Part shown: positions 48,075 to 59,792 of the stretch, one piece after another | Position numbering within the stretch: position 1 is the stretch's first letter | How the letters are laid out: every line of letters begins with the position of its first letter | Source of the DNA: Mesorhizobium japonicum MAFF 303099 | Lineage (GTDB): Bacteria > Pseudomonadota > Alphaproteobacteria > Rhizobiales > Rhizobiaceae | Assembly (NCBI RefSeq): GCF_000009625.1 | Contig: NC_002678.2 | Coordinates: 6,232,001-6,296,000, forward strand | Length of the DNA stretch: 64,000 nucleotides | Direction: 5' to 3' | Program-made: the position numbers and the translations under genes | Notes under the pieces: model-generated | What the model saw: only the letters and a program-made list of their open reading frames with translations | Database searches by the model: none | What the model was told of the DNA's origin: nothing

Positions 48075-50093
48075 ATGACCCCGCTCGGCGCAACCGTCAC
48101 CCCCGAAGGCATCCGCTTTGCCGTGTGGTCCTCATCGGCCCGCCGCCTCTGGGTCTCGCTCTTCGATGGGCAGGGAAACCGCGAACTCGACCGGTTGGAG
48201 TTGCAGTCGGAAGGCGAGGGGATGCATGCGCTCTTCGTTCCCCGCCTTGCCGCGGGCACGCGGTATGGCTTTCGCGCCGATGGCGACTACGCGCCCGACC
48301 GCGGGTTGTGGTTCGACCCGGACAAGCTGCTCACCGATCCCTACGCCGTCGAAATCGACCGCCCGTATGCCTATCACTGGCGGCTCGCCGCGCGGCGCAA
48401 TGAGGGGGCCGACACCGCGCCGCTGATGCCCAAGACGGTGGCGAAAACCTTGCCCAAAACGGTGCCTGCGCTGCCGCCGCTGTTTCGTCCGGGCGGCCTG
48501 ATCTACGAGGTACCGGTGCGTGCCTTCACCAAGTTGCATCCCGACATTCCCGAAGCGCAGCGCGGTACGATCGCGGCGCTTGCTCATCCTGTCATCATCG
48601 AACATCTGCAAAGGCTCGGCGTGTCGGCCGTCGAACTGATGCCGGTGACGGCGTCGATCGACGAACGGCACCTGCCGCCGCTGGGCCTCAGCAACGCCTG
48701 GTGCTACAATCCCGTCACCTTCATGGCGCTCGACCCGCGTCTCGCGCCCGGCGGCCTCGAGGAATTGCGCGACACCGTGGCGGCGCTGCGCAAGGCCAGC
48801 ATCGGCACCATCCTCGACCTCGTCTTCAACCACACGGGCGAAAGCGACCGGCTGGGGCCGACGCTGTCGCTGCGCGGGCTCGACAACCAGGCCTACTACC
48901 GGCACCAGCCTGATGGCAGGCTGGTCAATGACACCGGCACCGGCAACACAGTCGCCTGCGATCATCCGGTGGTGCGGGACATGGTGCTCGACACGCTCCG
49001 TCACTTCGTCCGCCATACCGGCGTCGATGGCTTCCGCTTCGATCTGGCGCCGGTTCTGGGCCGCGTCGATGGCGCATTCGATCCCACGGCGCCCTTGCTC
49101 GAGGCGATCACCGGCGATCCTGTGCTTGCCGATCGCGTGCTGATCGCGGAGCCGTGGGATATCGGCCCTGACGGCTATCAGCTCGGCAACTTCCCGCCGC
49201 GCTTCCTCGAATGGAACGATCGCTATCGCGACGATGCCAGGCGCTTCTGGCGCGGCGATGCCGGTGCGGTGGGAGCACTGGCGACGCGGCTTGCCGGTTC
49301 GTCCGATATTTTTGGCAAGGCCGGCCAGGCGGCCAGCCGCACGGTCAATTTCATCGCTGCCCATGACGGCATGACTTTGGCCGACATCGTCGCCTATGAG
49401 CGCAAGCACAACGAGGCCAATGGCGAGCAGAACCGCGACGGTCACAACGACAATCTGTCCTGGAACAATGGCGCCGAGGGCGAGACGGATAGCGCGGCGA
49501 TCGCCAATGCGCGCTTCGACGACCAGTGCGCGCTGCTCGCCACGCTTTTTGCCTCGCGCGGCACCATCATGCTGACGGCGGGCGACGAGTTCGGCCGCTC
49601 CCAGAAGGGCAACAACAACGCCTATGCGCAGGACAATGCCATCACCTGGCTCGACTGGGCCGGCCGCGACCATGCGCTGGAGCGCTACGCATCGGTGCTC
49701 GGCATGCTGCGCCGTGCCGTCCCGGCCCTGTCGGCTACAGATTTCCTCACAGGACAATCGGCCGATGCGACAGGCACCCCCGACGTCGCCTGGTTGACCG
49801 AGACCGGCATGCCGCTTGCCGAGACGGACTGGAACGACCCCGCCCGGCACCGCCTCGTCATGCTGCTTGGCGATGCAGGCGGCGATCGCCTTGCCGTCAT
49901 GATCAACGGCGATCGTCGCCAATGCGTCTTCACCTTGCCCGAACGGGAAGGCTTCCGATGGCAGCCGGCGATCGAGACGCAGGCGATTGAGCTTGCGCGG
50001 CCGCTGCCGGGCCGAAGCGTCCATTTCATGGCAGAGCATCGGACCGAAAAGTGGCAGTCGGTTTTCGGGCAATCCGATGCGAGCAAAAAATAG
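48075..50093 (+). CDS. glgX: Glycogen debranching enzyme GlgX
   Basis: Isoamylase-type GH13 enzyme hydrolysing alpha-1,6 branches after phosphorylase action. It has 672 residues, with an N-terminal CBM48-like domain (GIRFAVWSSSARRLWVSLFD shortened here), ELMPVTASIDERHLP, GVDGFRFDLAPVLGR with the nucleophile and NFIAAHDGMTLADIV. The ATG at 48075 is right after the RIME-like element's purine-rich arm. The downstream alpha-glucosidase starts 42 bases after the stop. Confidence 0.94.
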   Translation: MTPLGATVTPEGIRFAVWSSSARRLWVSLFDGQGNRELDRLELQSEGEGMHALFVPRLAAGTRYGFRADGDYAPDRGLWFDPDKLLTDPYAVEIDRPYAYHWRLAARRNEGADTAPLMPKTVAKTLPKTVPALPPLFRPGGLIYEVPVRAFTKLHPDIPEAQRGTIAALAHPVIIEHLQRLGVSAVELMPVTASIDERHLPPLGLSNAWCYNPVTFMALDPRLAPGGLEELRDTVAALRKASIGTILDLVFNHTGESDRLGPTLSLRGLDNQAYYRHQPDGRLVNDTGTGNTVACDHPVVRDMVLDTLRHFVRHTGVDGFRFDLAPVLGRVDGAFDPTAPLLEAITGDPVLADRVLIAEPWDIGPDGYQLGNFPPRFLEWNDRYRDDARRFWRGDAGAVGALATRLAGSSDIFGKAGQAASRTVNFIAAHDGMTLADIVAYERKHNEANGEQNRDGHNDNLSWNNGAEGETDSAAIANARFDDQCALLATLFASRGTIMLTAGDEFGRSQKGNNNAYAQDNAITWLDWAGRDHALERYASVLGMLRRAVPALSATDFLTGQSADATGTPDVAWLTETGMPLAETDWNDPARHRLVMLLGDAGGDRLAVMINGDRRQCVFTLPEREGFRWQPAIETQAIELARPLPGRSVHFMAEHRTEKWQSVFGQSDASKK

Positions 50094-50135
50094 TTCGCGC
50101 CAGGCCGCAAAGGGCTGCGCCAGGAGGGGTTCGTG

Positions 50136-51767
50136 ATGGCCGACGACAATGCGGGGCAGGGGGCCGACTGGTGGCGCGGCTGCGTCATCTACCAAGTCTA
50201 TCCGCGTTCCTTCCAGGACACGACCGGCGACGGCAGCGGCGATCTTAGGGGTATCACCACGCGGCTTGGCCACATCGCTTCGCTCGGCGTCGATGCCGTC
50301 TGGCTGTCGCCCTTCTTCAAGTCGCCAATGGCCGACATGGGCTATGACGTTTCGGATTATCGCGACGTCGATCCGATGTTCGGTTCACTTGAGGATTTCG
50401 ACGCTCTGGTCACCGAGGCGCACCGGTTGGGCCTGAAGGTCGTCATCGACCAGGTCTTGTCGCACTCATCCGACAAGCACGAATGGTTCGTCCAAAGCCG
50501 CGCCAGCCGCGACAATCCCAAGGCTGACTGGTACGTCTGGGCCGATACGAAACCCGACGGCAACGCGCCCAACAACTGGCTGTCCGTCTTCGGCGGCCCG
50601 GCCTGGGAGTGGGATTCGACCCGCCGGCAATATTACATGCACAATTTCCTCGCCTCGCAGCCCGATCTGAATTTCCACAATCCAGAGGTCCAGGATGCGC
50701 TGCTGGACACGGTGCGCTTCTGGCTGGAGCGTGGCGTCGACGGTTTTCGGCTCGATACGGTCAACTACTATGTCCACGACCGCTGGCTGCGCAGCAATCC
50801 GCCGCTGGCGTCGAGCGTCGCCGGCACCAATGGCGAGACCAACACCTACCTCTACCAGGAGCATCTGTTCGACAAGACGCAGCCGGAAAACCTGGCTTTC
50901 CTCAGGCGTTTCCGGGGGTTGCTAGACGAATATCCCGACCGCGCCGCCGTCGGCGAAATCGGCGATGAGGGCCGCTCGCTGCAGACGCTGGCTGCCTACA
51001 CCTCCGGCGGCGACAAGCTGCAGATGTGCTACACCTTCGACCTGCTCGGCCCGCAGTTTTCGGCGGCGCATGTGCGCGGCTGCGTCGAGGCCTTCGAACA
51101 AGCGGTTACCGACGGCTGGGTCTGCTGGGCGTTTTCCAACCATGACGTGGTGCGCCATGTCAGCCGCTGGACTGGGCCGGACGGCGATGCCGATGCGGTA
51201 GCCAGATTCTCGATCATGCTGCTCGCCTGCCTGCGCGGCTCGATATGCCTCTATCAGGGCGAGGAGCTCGGCCTGGAGGAGGCGGAGCTTGCCTATGAGG
51301 ATCTGCGCGATCCCGTCGGCATCCGCTTCTGGCCCGGCATGAAGGGCAGGGATGGCTGCCGCACGCCGATGGTCTGGGAAGCCGGCGCCGACAATGCGGG
51401 TTTCTCGACGGCCAGGCCCTGGCTGCCGGTCCCGGCCAGCCATCGCGCCCGCGCCACCGACGTGCAGAACGGCAGCGAGCAATCGGTGCTGTCCGCCTAC
51501 CGCTCGACGCTTGCCTTGCGCAGGCGGCATCCGGCGCTGGTCAGCGGCTCGATCCGCTTTCTCGACGCCGAAGGCGATGTGCTGGCCTTCATCCGCGAAG
51601 GCGACGGGCAGAGGCTGCTCTGCGTCTTCAATTTCGCCGGGGAGCCGGGGAATTGGCCCTTGCCACCGGATATTGGCGTCGCTGCTGTCCTGGCTGGCGC
51701 CGCTGTTGTCGAGGAAGAAGCGCTCTCGCTGCCGGCTCTCGGTTGCTTCCTTGGCCGGCTCGACTGA
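50136..51767 (+). CDS. GH13 alpha-glucosidase
   Basis: Hydrolyses short alpha-glucosides such as maltose oligomers or sucrose in the cytoplasm. The 543-residue protein has VIYQVYPRSFQDTTGDG at the N-terminus, GVDGFRLDTVNYY (nucleophile about residue 207), GEIGDEG and FSNHDVVRH. No signal peptide is present. AGGAGGGG at 50122-50129 favours the ATG at 50136 over the GTG at 50133. It belongs to the AglA-like group of rhizobial enzymes and may recycle glucan ends released by GlgX; that link is inferred. Confidence 0.88.
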   Translation: MADDNAGQGADWWRGCVIYQVYPRSFQDTTGDGSGDLRGITTRLGHIASLGVDAVWLSPFFKSPMADMGYDVSDYRDVDPMFGSLEDFDALVTEAHRLGLKVVIDQVLSHSSDKHEWFVQSRASRDNPKADWYVWADTKPDGNAPNNWLSVFGGPAWEWDSTRRQYYMHNFLASQPDLNFHNPEVQDALLDTVRFWLERGVDGFRLDTVNYYVHDRWLRSNPPLASSVAGTNGETNTYLYQEHLFDKTQPENLAFLRRFRGLLDEYPDRAAVGEIGDEGRSLQTLAAYTSGGDKLQMCYTFDLLGPQFSAAHVRGCVEAFEQAVTDGWVCWAFSNHDVVRHVSRWTGPDGDADAVARFSIMLLACLRGSICLYQGEELGLEEAELAYEDLRDPVGIRFWPGMKGRDGCRTPMVWEAGADNAGFSTARPWLPVPASHRARATDVQNGSEQSVLSAYRSTLALRRRHPALVSGSIRFLDAEGDVLAFIREGDGQRLLCVFNFAGEPGNWPLPPDIGVAAVLAGAAVVEEEALSLPALGCFLGRLD

Positions 51768-51817
51768 CTGGCGGCTCGACCGCGCCTTGGCCGGGCGATC
51801 CGCTTGGCCACCAAGCC

Positions 51818-53587
51818 TTACTGAACGAGCACCGCCCGTCCGCAGGTCGCTCCGGTGACGCGCACATCGGCCTGGCCGACGCCGACACCCAGGGCGGACA
51901 GCACATTGTAGAGCAAGTCGTCTACGGGCGCCGTTACGGTGTTGAGCAGGGTCACCACTGCCGGTTTGACCGTTCCGAGCAGGGAGCTTAGGTCGATACC
52001 GAGACCAAGCACGTTGGCCGAAAGCGAAAGGTTGTTGACCAGCGACGTGGTGAGCGACTGCGAGATGTTGCGCGTCGATACGGTTTTCACCGTCTTGTTG
52101 GCGATGTCGGTCGCGTTGAAGGTCAGGGTCTGCGGGCTGTTGTTGGTGATCGCGGTCGCGGCCGACCCCATCACCTGGATCAGCGGGATGTTGATCAGCA
52201 ACAGATGAAGGCTCACATCCGCGATGTCGGCATCGGTGAAGGTCTGCGGCTGGCTGAAATCGGCGAAGCCGGAGGGATTGTTGCTGTTAGCCAGGTTCAG
52301 CTGGGCAACACCCGGATGTGCGGCGATGGAAACGCTGATGCTGGAAGGCCCTGTCGGACAGGAGATGTCGGTCAGCTTGGCTTCGGCATAGGCGACTTCG
52401 ACATTGAGCGGCAGGTTGACGGCAAGCAGGCTGATGCCGCCGCCGAGGCCCGGCGTGCCGACACCGACGGAGGCCGTCAGCTTGATGCGCGTCTGGGCGG
52501 TCCGCACGACACTGCCGATGCCATCGACCGCCAGCCAGGGCGAGGATTGCGGCGGCTGCCCGATGGCGATGTTGAGCTTGGTCGAGAGCAGTCCCGGGAT
52601 GGTGGCGCCGAGATCGACCGCGGCCTGGTTGGTGCCGTTGGCGAGCACGGCGGCGGCGGTCAGCATTCCCATGGCGCTTGCGTCGACGCCGAGGCCGGAA
52701 GGCTGTTGCCCGAGCCCCAGGCTGCCGACAGAGCCGAGATCGACAAGGCTGCTGAGCGGGATCTTGACTGTGCTGGTCGATTTGGAGGCGATGGTCTGCA
52801 GGGCGACCTTGGCCGTGTTGCCGAGGCCAGGGACGTTGGCCATAGCGGTGGCGATCTGGCCGACGGTCGCTTTCGATGCCAGCACATCCGAATAGGTGCC
52901 GGCCGTGATGTTCAACTGTGTGGCGAGGGCGCTGATGAAGGACAACACGCTGACATCGGCCGAGATCAGCCCGTTATAGTCCATGACACTGAGCGAGATG
53001 TTGCCGCCGAGAAGCCCACTCAGCAAAGCATTGAGGATGCCGCCATTGACGCTGAGCAGTCTCGACCCCACCGAGAATGTCGCCTGCGGCGTCATGCTGG
53101 CCGTGGCTTGGGTGCCGATGACCGGAGTGGGGATGAGCGAGCTCGCGAAATAGCGGGCGGGGACTTTCGCCAGCGTGACACGCACCGCATTGTAGGGTGT
53201 CACGCCCGCCTGGAAGCGCTGGGTGACATTGGTGGTCGTCGAGGCATATCGGCCTTGCGTGACCGTCACCACCGTCTTGCCGACGGCCGGAGGAATGGTC
53301 TGGCCCGAGGCTTGAACGACGACACCCGGCATGCCGTTGTCGGTGAGCGTGGTGACGACCGCCGTGTTGACATTGTTGATGTTCGAGGCTGCGGTGATCG
53401 CCGCCAGATCGACCATCGCCTGGGCTTCCCGACGCTCGGAGTAGATGGAAGCTTCATCGATGGCCACCGCGGCAAGTGCCAGCGCGACCGGCGCGCTCAG
53501 CGCGGTCATGACGGCAAAGTTCGCCTTTCTGTCGCCCGCCATCGACCGTGCAAGCCGGCTGATGCCCTTGCCCGCCCGCTGCAGCAT
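51818..53587 (-). CDS. TadG-like protein with a pilin-type N-terminal helix
   Basis: A 589-residue secreted-type protein. An N-terminal segment (DRKANFAVMTALSAPVALALAAVAIDEASIYSERREA, residues about 19-54, in parts) is the hydrophobic pilin-like helix of TadG/TadE proteins followed by the characteristic SERREAQAMVDLAAI block. The remainder is low-complexity, rich in T, S, N, V and G, without a recognised von Willebrand domain or MIDAS motif. It starts directly after the stop of the TadE-like gene. It is likely an exported surface or matrix protein of a Tad-like system, though no other tad genes are in the window. Confidence 0.7.
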   Translation of the reverse strand: MLQRAGKGISRLARSMAGDRKANFAVMTALSAPVALALAAVAIDEASIYSERREAQAMVDLAAITAASNINNVNTAVVTTLTDNGMPGVVVQASGQTIPPAVGKTVVTVTQGRYASTTTNVTQRFQAGVTPYNAVRVTLAKVPARYFASSLIPTPVIGTQATASMTPQATFSVGSRLLSVNGGILNALLSGLLGGNISLSVMDYNGLISADVSVLSFISALATQLNITAGTYSDVLASKATVGQIATAMANVPGLGNTAKVALQTIASKSTSTVKIPLSSLVDLGSVGSLGLGQQPSGLGVDASAMGMLTAAAVLANGTNQAAVDLGATIPGLLSTKLNIAIGQPPQSSPWLAVDGIGSVVRTAQTRIKLTASVGVGTPGLGGGISLLAVNLPLNVEVAYAEAKLTDISCPTGPSSISVSIAAHPGVAQLNLANSNNPSGFADFSQPQTFTDADIADVSLHLLLINIPLIQVMGSAATAITNNSPQTLTFNATDIANKTVKTVSTRNISQSLTTSLVNNLSLSANVLGLGIDLSSLLGTVKPAVVTLLNTVTAPVDDLLYNVLSALGVGVGQADVRVTGATCGRAVLVQ

Positions 53588-54034
53588 TCAGATGCCCCCA
53601 ACCCTGATCGTTGACTGACGCTTGATGGTGGTCCCCGGCATGGCTATGCCCGGGAAGAGATTCCAGATCGGCAGGTTGCGCGCATCGTAGGAGATCGACA
53701 CCACGAACTGGCTGCCGTCAGCCACGCTGTCATTGGCCTGGTAGGTAAGCTTACTGGCGTCCACGAAGGGGTAGCCACCGGCATTGTTGGTGAGGAAGGC
53801 GGCCACGAGCGTCTGCCGCTCGGTTTGATTCAACCCGGCTATCGCCGTCCGGGCGGCGTCCGCCGCGATCTGCTGGATCGAGTTGGCTGCACCAAAATAG
53901 ATACCGTACGCAACCATTCCGAGTAGAAGGAGGATAAAAATCGGCGATAGCAGGGCGAATTCGACCGCTGAGGTTCCCGAATTGTCTGTTCGGAACGCGT
54001 GCCTTCGGAGCCTGGAAATGAGGTTCTGAACCAT
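53588..54034 (-). CDS. TadE-like pseudopilin
   Basis: A 148-residue protein with the TadE signature GTSAVEFALLSPIFILLLLGM near residues 20-40 (shortened here) and a single membrane helix. The ATG at 54034 is preferred to one at 54085 because it places the helix about 20 residues from the start; neither has a strong ribosome-binding site. It is directly followed by the TadG-like gene (stop adjacent to the start). The pair likely contributes to pilus- or surface-structure assembly. Confidence 0.75.
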   Translation of the reverse strand: MVQNLISRLRRHAFRTDNSGTSAVEFALLSPIFILLLLGMVAYGIYFGAANSIQQIAADAARTAIAGLNQTERQTLVAAFLTNNAGGYPFVDASKLTYQANDSVADGSQFVVSISYDARNLPIWNLFPGIAMPGTTIKRQSTIRVGGI

Positions 54035-54317
54035 GATACCAGCATGCCAAAGTTCGCATGCAGAAAGCGAAAACTCTGGGTGCAACCGGAGGATGCGTGC
54101 GATTGAAAACGCCGTTCTAATTTAGCTGTTGCTTCTTCGATTCTAAGGATTGACTTAGGGTCAATCAGTACTCGGTTGAAAAGAGCTTACCTCCTGTCTA
54201 GTCTCCTGCCACCAGCTGCCGGGGGGAACCGGCGGCGCGCTCAAAGGAACCAGGCATCGGTTCCGGGGCGTCAACACTTAGAGGCGCGCCGACTGCTGCG
54301 CCGACAGGGAGAACTTC
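54035..54317. promoter_or_regulatory. Intergenic region between tadE-like gene and oppA
   Basis: 283 bases divergent between the TadE-like gene and oppA. A 7-bp inverted repeat GATTGAC-N5-GTCAATC at 54148-54166 may be an operator. AGGGAGA precedes oppA by six bases. No strong -10/-35 pair was found. Confidence 0.4.
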
Positions 54318-55910
54318 ATGCTGAAAAACATGCTGAAGGCGACGGTATTCGCCACCACCATGGCGGTAGCCGCCGGCGCATTCTACTCGCCGGCGTTCGC
54401 CGAGAGCGTCTACAACAGGGGCACCGCCGCTGAATCGGAATCGGTCGACCCGCACAAGACCTCGACGGTCTATGAAGCCAATGTGCTGCGCGACCTGTTC
54501 CAGGGACTGGTCATGCAGGACCAGAAGGCAAACCTCATTCCTGGCGCCGCCGAAAGCTGGACGGTGTCGGATGACGGCACCGTCTACACCTTCAAGCTGC
54601 GCAAGGACGGCACGTGGTCTGACGGCAGCCCGGTGACGGCGGACGACTTCGTCTACGCCTTCCATCGGCTGGAGGACCCTGCGACCGGGGCCGAATACGC
54701 CTCGATGCTGTACCCGGTGAAGGGTGCGGAGGATTTCAACACCAAGAAGGGCAAGCCTGAGGACATGGGCGTCAAGGCGATCGACGCCACCACCCTGGAA
54801 GTGACGCTCAAAGCGCCGACGCCTTACTTCCTGGAGATGCTGACCCACCAGGCGACCTATCCGGTCAGCAAGGCCTCGATTGAAAAGCTCGGCGCCGACT
54901 GGATCAAGCCCGGCAAGCTCGTCTCGAACGGCGCCTATACGCTGGCCGAATGGGTTCCCAACGACCACATGAAGCTGGTCAAGAATCCGAAATTCTGGGA
55001 TGCGGCGACCGTCAAGTTCGACGTGGTCAACTACATCCCGACCGAAGACCGCTCATCGGCGATGAAGCGCTTCGAGGCAGGCGAACTCGACAGCTATGAC
55101 GATCTGCCGACCGAACAGCTCGCCGACCTCAAGACCAAGTTCGGCGACCAGATCCATGTCGGCCCGTATCTCGGCACCTACTACTATGCGATCAAGACCG
55201 ACAAGGCGCCGTGGAACAATCCTGAACTGCGTACCGCCATCTCGATGGCGATCGACCGCGACTTCATCGCCGAAAAAGTCTGGCAAAACTCCATGCTGCC
55301 CGGCTATTCGATGGTGCCTCCCGGCATCGAGGGCTACACGCCGGCAATGGCCAAATACGCCGAAATGCCGCAGATCGACCGCGAGGACGCGGCCAAGAAA
55401 ATCCTCGAGAAACTCGGCTACACGCCCGAACATCCGCTGAAGATGGAAATCCGCTACAACACCTCGGAGAACCACAAGAACACCGCTGTGGCCATCCAGG
55501 AGCAGCTGAAGCCGCTTGGCGTCGACGTCACGCTGCTCAACACCGACACCAAGACGCACTACTCCTTCCTCGAGCAGAAGGGCGACTATGACGTGGCGCG
55601 TGCCGCCTGGATCGCCGACTACAAGGATCCGGAAACCTTCCTCGGCATCTCGCGCAAGGCGAGCGGCAACAACTACTCGAACTACAACAGCCCGGCCTAT
55701 GAAGCGGCCATGGACAAGGCAGCCGCCGCCGGCGGCAAGCCCGAGGAGCGCATGAAGGAGCTCTCCGAGGCCGAGCGCATTCTCGTCGACGACGTCGGCC
55801 AGATCCCACTGCTTTACTACAGCTACCACGACATCGTGTCCTCGAAGCTGCATGGCTTCGTCGACAATGTGATGGATGTCCATCCGTCGCGTTTCGTCAG
55901 CAAGGATTGA
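54318..55910 (+). CDS. oppA: Oligopeptide ABC transporter substrate-binding protein (OppA-like)
   Basis: A periplasmic peptide-binding protein of 530 residues with a signal peptide ending AFA-E near residue 28. It is an SBP family 5 member: ESVDPHKTSTVYEANVLRDLFQG, DGTVYTFKLRKDGTWSDGSPV and IALAMDR-like ISMAIDRDFIAEKV blocks are typical of OppA (quoted in short pieces). It heads the opp operon. A strong 10-bp GC hairpin (55923-55947) follows before oppB. Confidence 0.93.
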   Translation: MLKNMLKATVFATTMAVAAGAFYSPAFAESVYNRGTAAESESVDPHKTSTVYEANVLRDLFQGLVMQDQKANLIPGAAESWTVSDDGTVYTFKLRKDGTWSDGSPVTADDFVYAFHRLEDPATGAEYASMLYPVKGAEDFNTKKGKPEDMGVKAIDATTLEVTLKAPTPYFLEMLTHQATYPVSKASIEKLGADWIKPGKLVSNGAYTLAEWVPNDHMKLVKNPKFWDAATVKFDVVNYIPTEDRSSAMKRFEAGELDSYDDLPTEQLADLKTKFGDQIHVGPYLGTYYYAIKTDKAPWNNPELRTAISMAIDRDFIAEKVWQNSMLPGYSMVPPGIEGYTPAMAKYAEMPQIDREDAAKKILEKLGYTPEHPLKMEIRYNTSENHKNTAVAIQEQLKPLGVDVTLLNTDTKTHYSFLEQKGDYDVARAAWIADYKDPETFLGISRKASGNNYSNYNSPAYEAAMDKAAAAGGKPEERMKELSEAERILVDDVGQIPLLYYSYHDIVSSKLHGFVDNVMDVHPSRFVSKD

Positions 55911-55922
55911 TCCCTGGCCAAG

Positions 55923-55947
55923 CCGCCGCGCACTTCGTGCGCGGCGG
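55923..55947 (+). terminator. Stem-loop between oppA and oppB
   Basis: Perfect 10-bp stem CCGCCGCGCA/TGCGCGGCGG with loop CTTCG, 13 bases after the oppA stop and without a T-run. It probably stabilises the oppA portion of the mRNA or partially terminates. Confidence 0.6.
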
Positions 55948-56072
55948 TGCTGGTTTGCCATCGCATCGGCCGGGAAACGCAATCGATTTTCGGAAAATCC
56001 GGTGCGAAGATTTGAAGGCTGGAGCACAATGGTCCAATCGGACAGGCGTGTTCCGGATCAAGTGGGGCACCG

Positions 56073-56996
56073 ATGCTGCGATACGTATTCCGGCGGCTTT
56101 TGACCGCCATACCGACGCTGTTCGTCATCGTGACGATGGCGTTCTTCCTGATGCGCGTCGCGCCAGGCGGGCCATTCAACCAGGAGCGGGGGCTGAGCCC
56201 TGAGATCAGGGCCAACCTTGAAGCCCAGTTCGGCCTCAACGATCCGCTCTGGCTGCAATATGTCCACTATCTCGGCAATCTCTTGCGCGGGAATTTCGGC
56301 CCAAGCTACAACATGCCGGATTTCACCGTCACCGAACTGTTCGCCAAGGGCCTGCCCATTTCGGTGCAGCTCGGCGCTTCGGCGCTGATCCTGGCGCTGC
56401 TGCTCGGTTCCGTGCTCGGCACCATTGCCGCGCTCAACCAGAACAAGCTTGGCGACTATACGGTGATTGCGCTGGCGACGGCCGGCAGCACTATCCCGAC
56501 CTTCGTCATTGCGCCGGTGATCCAGCTTCTCTTCGGGCTGACCTGGAAGCTCCTGCCGATCGGCGGCTGGGGCGATGGCGCCTTCATCAACAAAGTCGGC
56601 CCGGTGCTGACGCTTGCCTTGCCGCAGATCGCCATCGTCGCCCGCCTCATGCGCGGCTCGATGATCGAATCGCTGCGCTCCCACCACATCCGCACCGCCC
56701 GCGCGCTCGGCCTTTCCGACTGGTCGGTGGTGGTCAAGCACGCCTTGCGCGGCGCCATCCTGCCGATCGTTTCGTTCACCGGCCCGGCGGCGGCGGCCCT
56801 ATTGACCGGCTCCGTCATCGTCGAGACGATCTTCTCCATTCCCGGCGTCGGCCGCTACTTCGTCGATGCGGCGCTCAACCGCGACTACACGCTGGTGATG
56901 GGAACGGTGGTGGTGATCGCCATCTTCACCATCGTGTTCAATCTGATCGTCGACGTCATGTACGCAGTCGTCGACCCGAGGGTGCGCTATGACTGA
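56073..56996 (+). CDS. oppB: Oligopeptide ABC transporter permease OppB
   Basis: A 307-residue inner-membrane permease with the MLRYVFRRLLTAIPTLFVIV start, six helices, and the EAA-loop (RTARALGLSDWSVVVKHALR). Its length and the GSVIVETIFSIPGVG block match OppB/DppB. GTGGGG lies five bases upstream of the ATG. Overlaps oppC by eight bases. Confidence 0.95.
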   Translation: MLRYVFRRLLTAIPTLFVIVTMAFFLMRVAPGGPFNQERGLSPEIRANLEAQFGLNDPLWLQYVHYLGNLLRGNFGPSYNMPDFTVTELFAKGLPISVQLGASALILALLLGSVLGTIAALNQNKLGDYTVIALATAGSTIPTFVIAPVIQLLFGLTWKLLPIGGWGDGAFINKVGPVLTLALPQIAIVARLMRGSMIESLRSHHIRTARALGLSDWSVVVKHALRGAILPIVSFTGPAAAALLTGSVIVETIFSIPGVGRYFVDAALNRDYTLVMGTVVVIAIFTIVFNLIVDVMYAVVDPRVRYD

Positions 56997-58110
56997 CATC
57001 GCAGCCACTGCTCCCGCTATCGTCGGCCGCTCGCTATGGGGCGATGCCTGGGCGCGCCTCAAGGCCAACCGCGCCGCCATGTTCAGCCTCTACTACCTCG
57101 CCCTGATCGGGCTCGTCAGCGTGTTTGGCCCCTGGTTCGTGCCGCATCAGTACACGACCATCTATGCCGACTATGTGCGCATGCCGCCAAGCCTGTCAGC
57201 CTATCCGAAGCCCGACATGATCGAGTCCGCGCTCAATGATGCGATCAAGCGCATGCGGGTCGATATCAAGGAATGGCACCAGGAGGGCGATCACGTCTTC
57301 GTCACGGTCAAGTCGACCAAGCCGATCGATGACCGCAACATCCGCTACCTCGACCGCTCCGACGCCTTTGACGACACCAAGATCGAGAGCAAGTCGCCCG
57401 ACGGTCTCGAAGTGACGATGAGCGCGTCGGTCAAGCAGCAATATTTCCTGTTCGGCACCGACAACACAGGCCGCGATCTGCTCTCGCGCACGCTGATGGC
57501 CGGGCGCATCTCGCTGGCCATCGGCCTGCTCGCCGGCGTCGTGGCGGTGGTGATCGGGGTGATCTACGGCGCCGCCGCCGGTTTCTCCGGCGGCAAGATC
57601 GACGAGGTGATGATGCGCATCGTCGATGTGCTCTACTCCTTGCCGTTCATCTTCTTCGTCATCATGCTGGTGGTGTTCTTCGGCCGCAACTTCGTGCTGA
57701 TGTTCCTGGCCGTGGGGGCAGTGCTGTGGCTCGACATGGCGCGCATCGTGCGCGGCCAGGCGCTGTCGATCCGCCGCCAGGAATATGTCCAGGCGGCGGA
57801 GGCCATGGGCGTCGGCCAGCGCGGCATCCTGTTGCGCCATGTCATCCCCAATTTGCTGGGTCCGGTGGTGATCTACATGACCTTGCTGGTGCCGCAGGTC
57901 ATCATCCTGGAGAGTTTCCTGTCGTTCCTCGGTCTTGGCGTGCAGGAGCCGATGACCAGTTGGGGCGTGCTGATCTCGGTCGGCGCCAAGAATATCGGTA
58001 CCGCCAACTGGCTGCTCCTGTTCCCCGCCTTCTTCCTCGTCTCGACGCTGTTTGCGCTGAATTTCGTCGGCGACGGCCTGCGCGACGCGCTTGACCCAAG
58101 GGATCGATAA
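56989..58110 (+). CDS. oppC: Oligopeptide ABC transporter permease OppC
   Basis: A 373-residue inner-membrane permease. Unlike the ~300-residue E. coli protein it has an enlarged periplasmic loop (about residues 50-150) between the first and second helices, a variant known in rhizobial OppC proteins. The FGTDNTGRDLLSRTL motif and EAA loop (AAEAMGVGQRGILLRHVIPN) are present. The start overlaps the oppB stop, and its stop precedes oppDF by one base. Confidence 0.93.
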   Translation: MTDIAATAPAIVGRSLWGDAWARLKANRAAMFSLYYLALIGLVSVFGPWFVPHQYTTIYADYVRMPPSLSAYPKPDMIESALNDAIKRMRVDIKEWHQEGDHVFVTVKSTKPIDDRNIRYLDRSDAFDDTKIESKSPDGLEVTMSASVKQQYFLFGTDNTGRDLLSRTLMAGRISLAIGLLAGVVAVVIGVIYGAAAGFSGGKIDEVMMRIVDVLYSLPFIFFVIMLVVFFGRNFVLMFLAVGAVLWLDMARIVRGQALSIRRQEYVQAAEAMGVGQRGILLRHVIPNLLGPVVIYMTLLVPQVIILESFLSFLGLGVQEPMTSWGVLISVGAKNIGTANWLLLFPAFFLVSTLFALNFVGDGLRDALDPRDR

Positions 58111-58111
58111 G

Positions 58112-59746
<1,635 letters not shown>

Positions 59747-59792
59747 GACGTCGTTTCAGGTGAGGGCAATCATCATGGCGGCGTCCGTTCGC

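Noticed and set aside
48132..50273. 713-codon minus-strand frame opposite glgX
   Set aside because: Antisense of a GH13 debranching enzyme with all catalytic motifs; H/R/V-rich composition is typical of such shadows.
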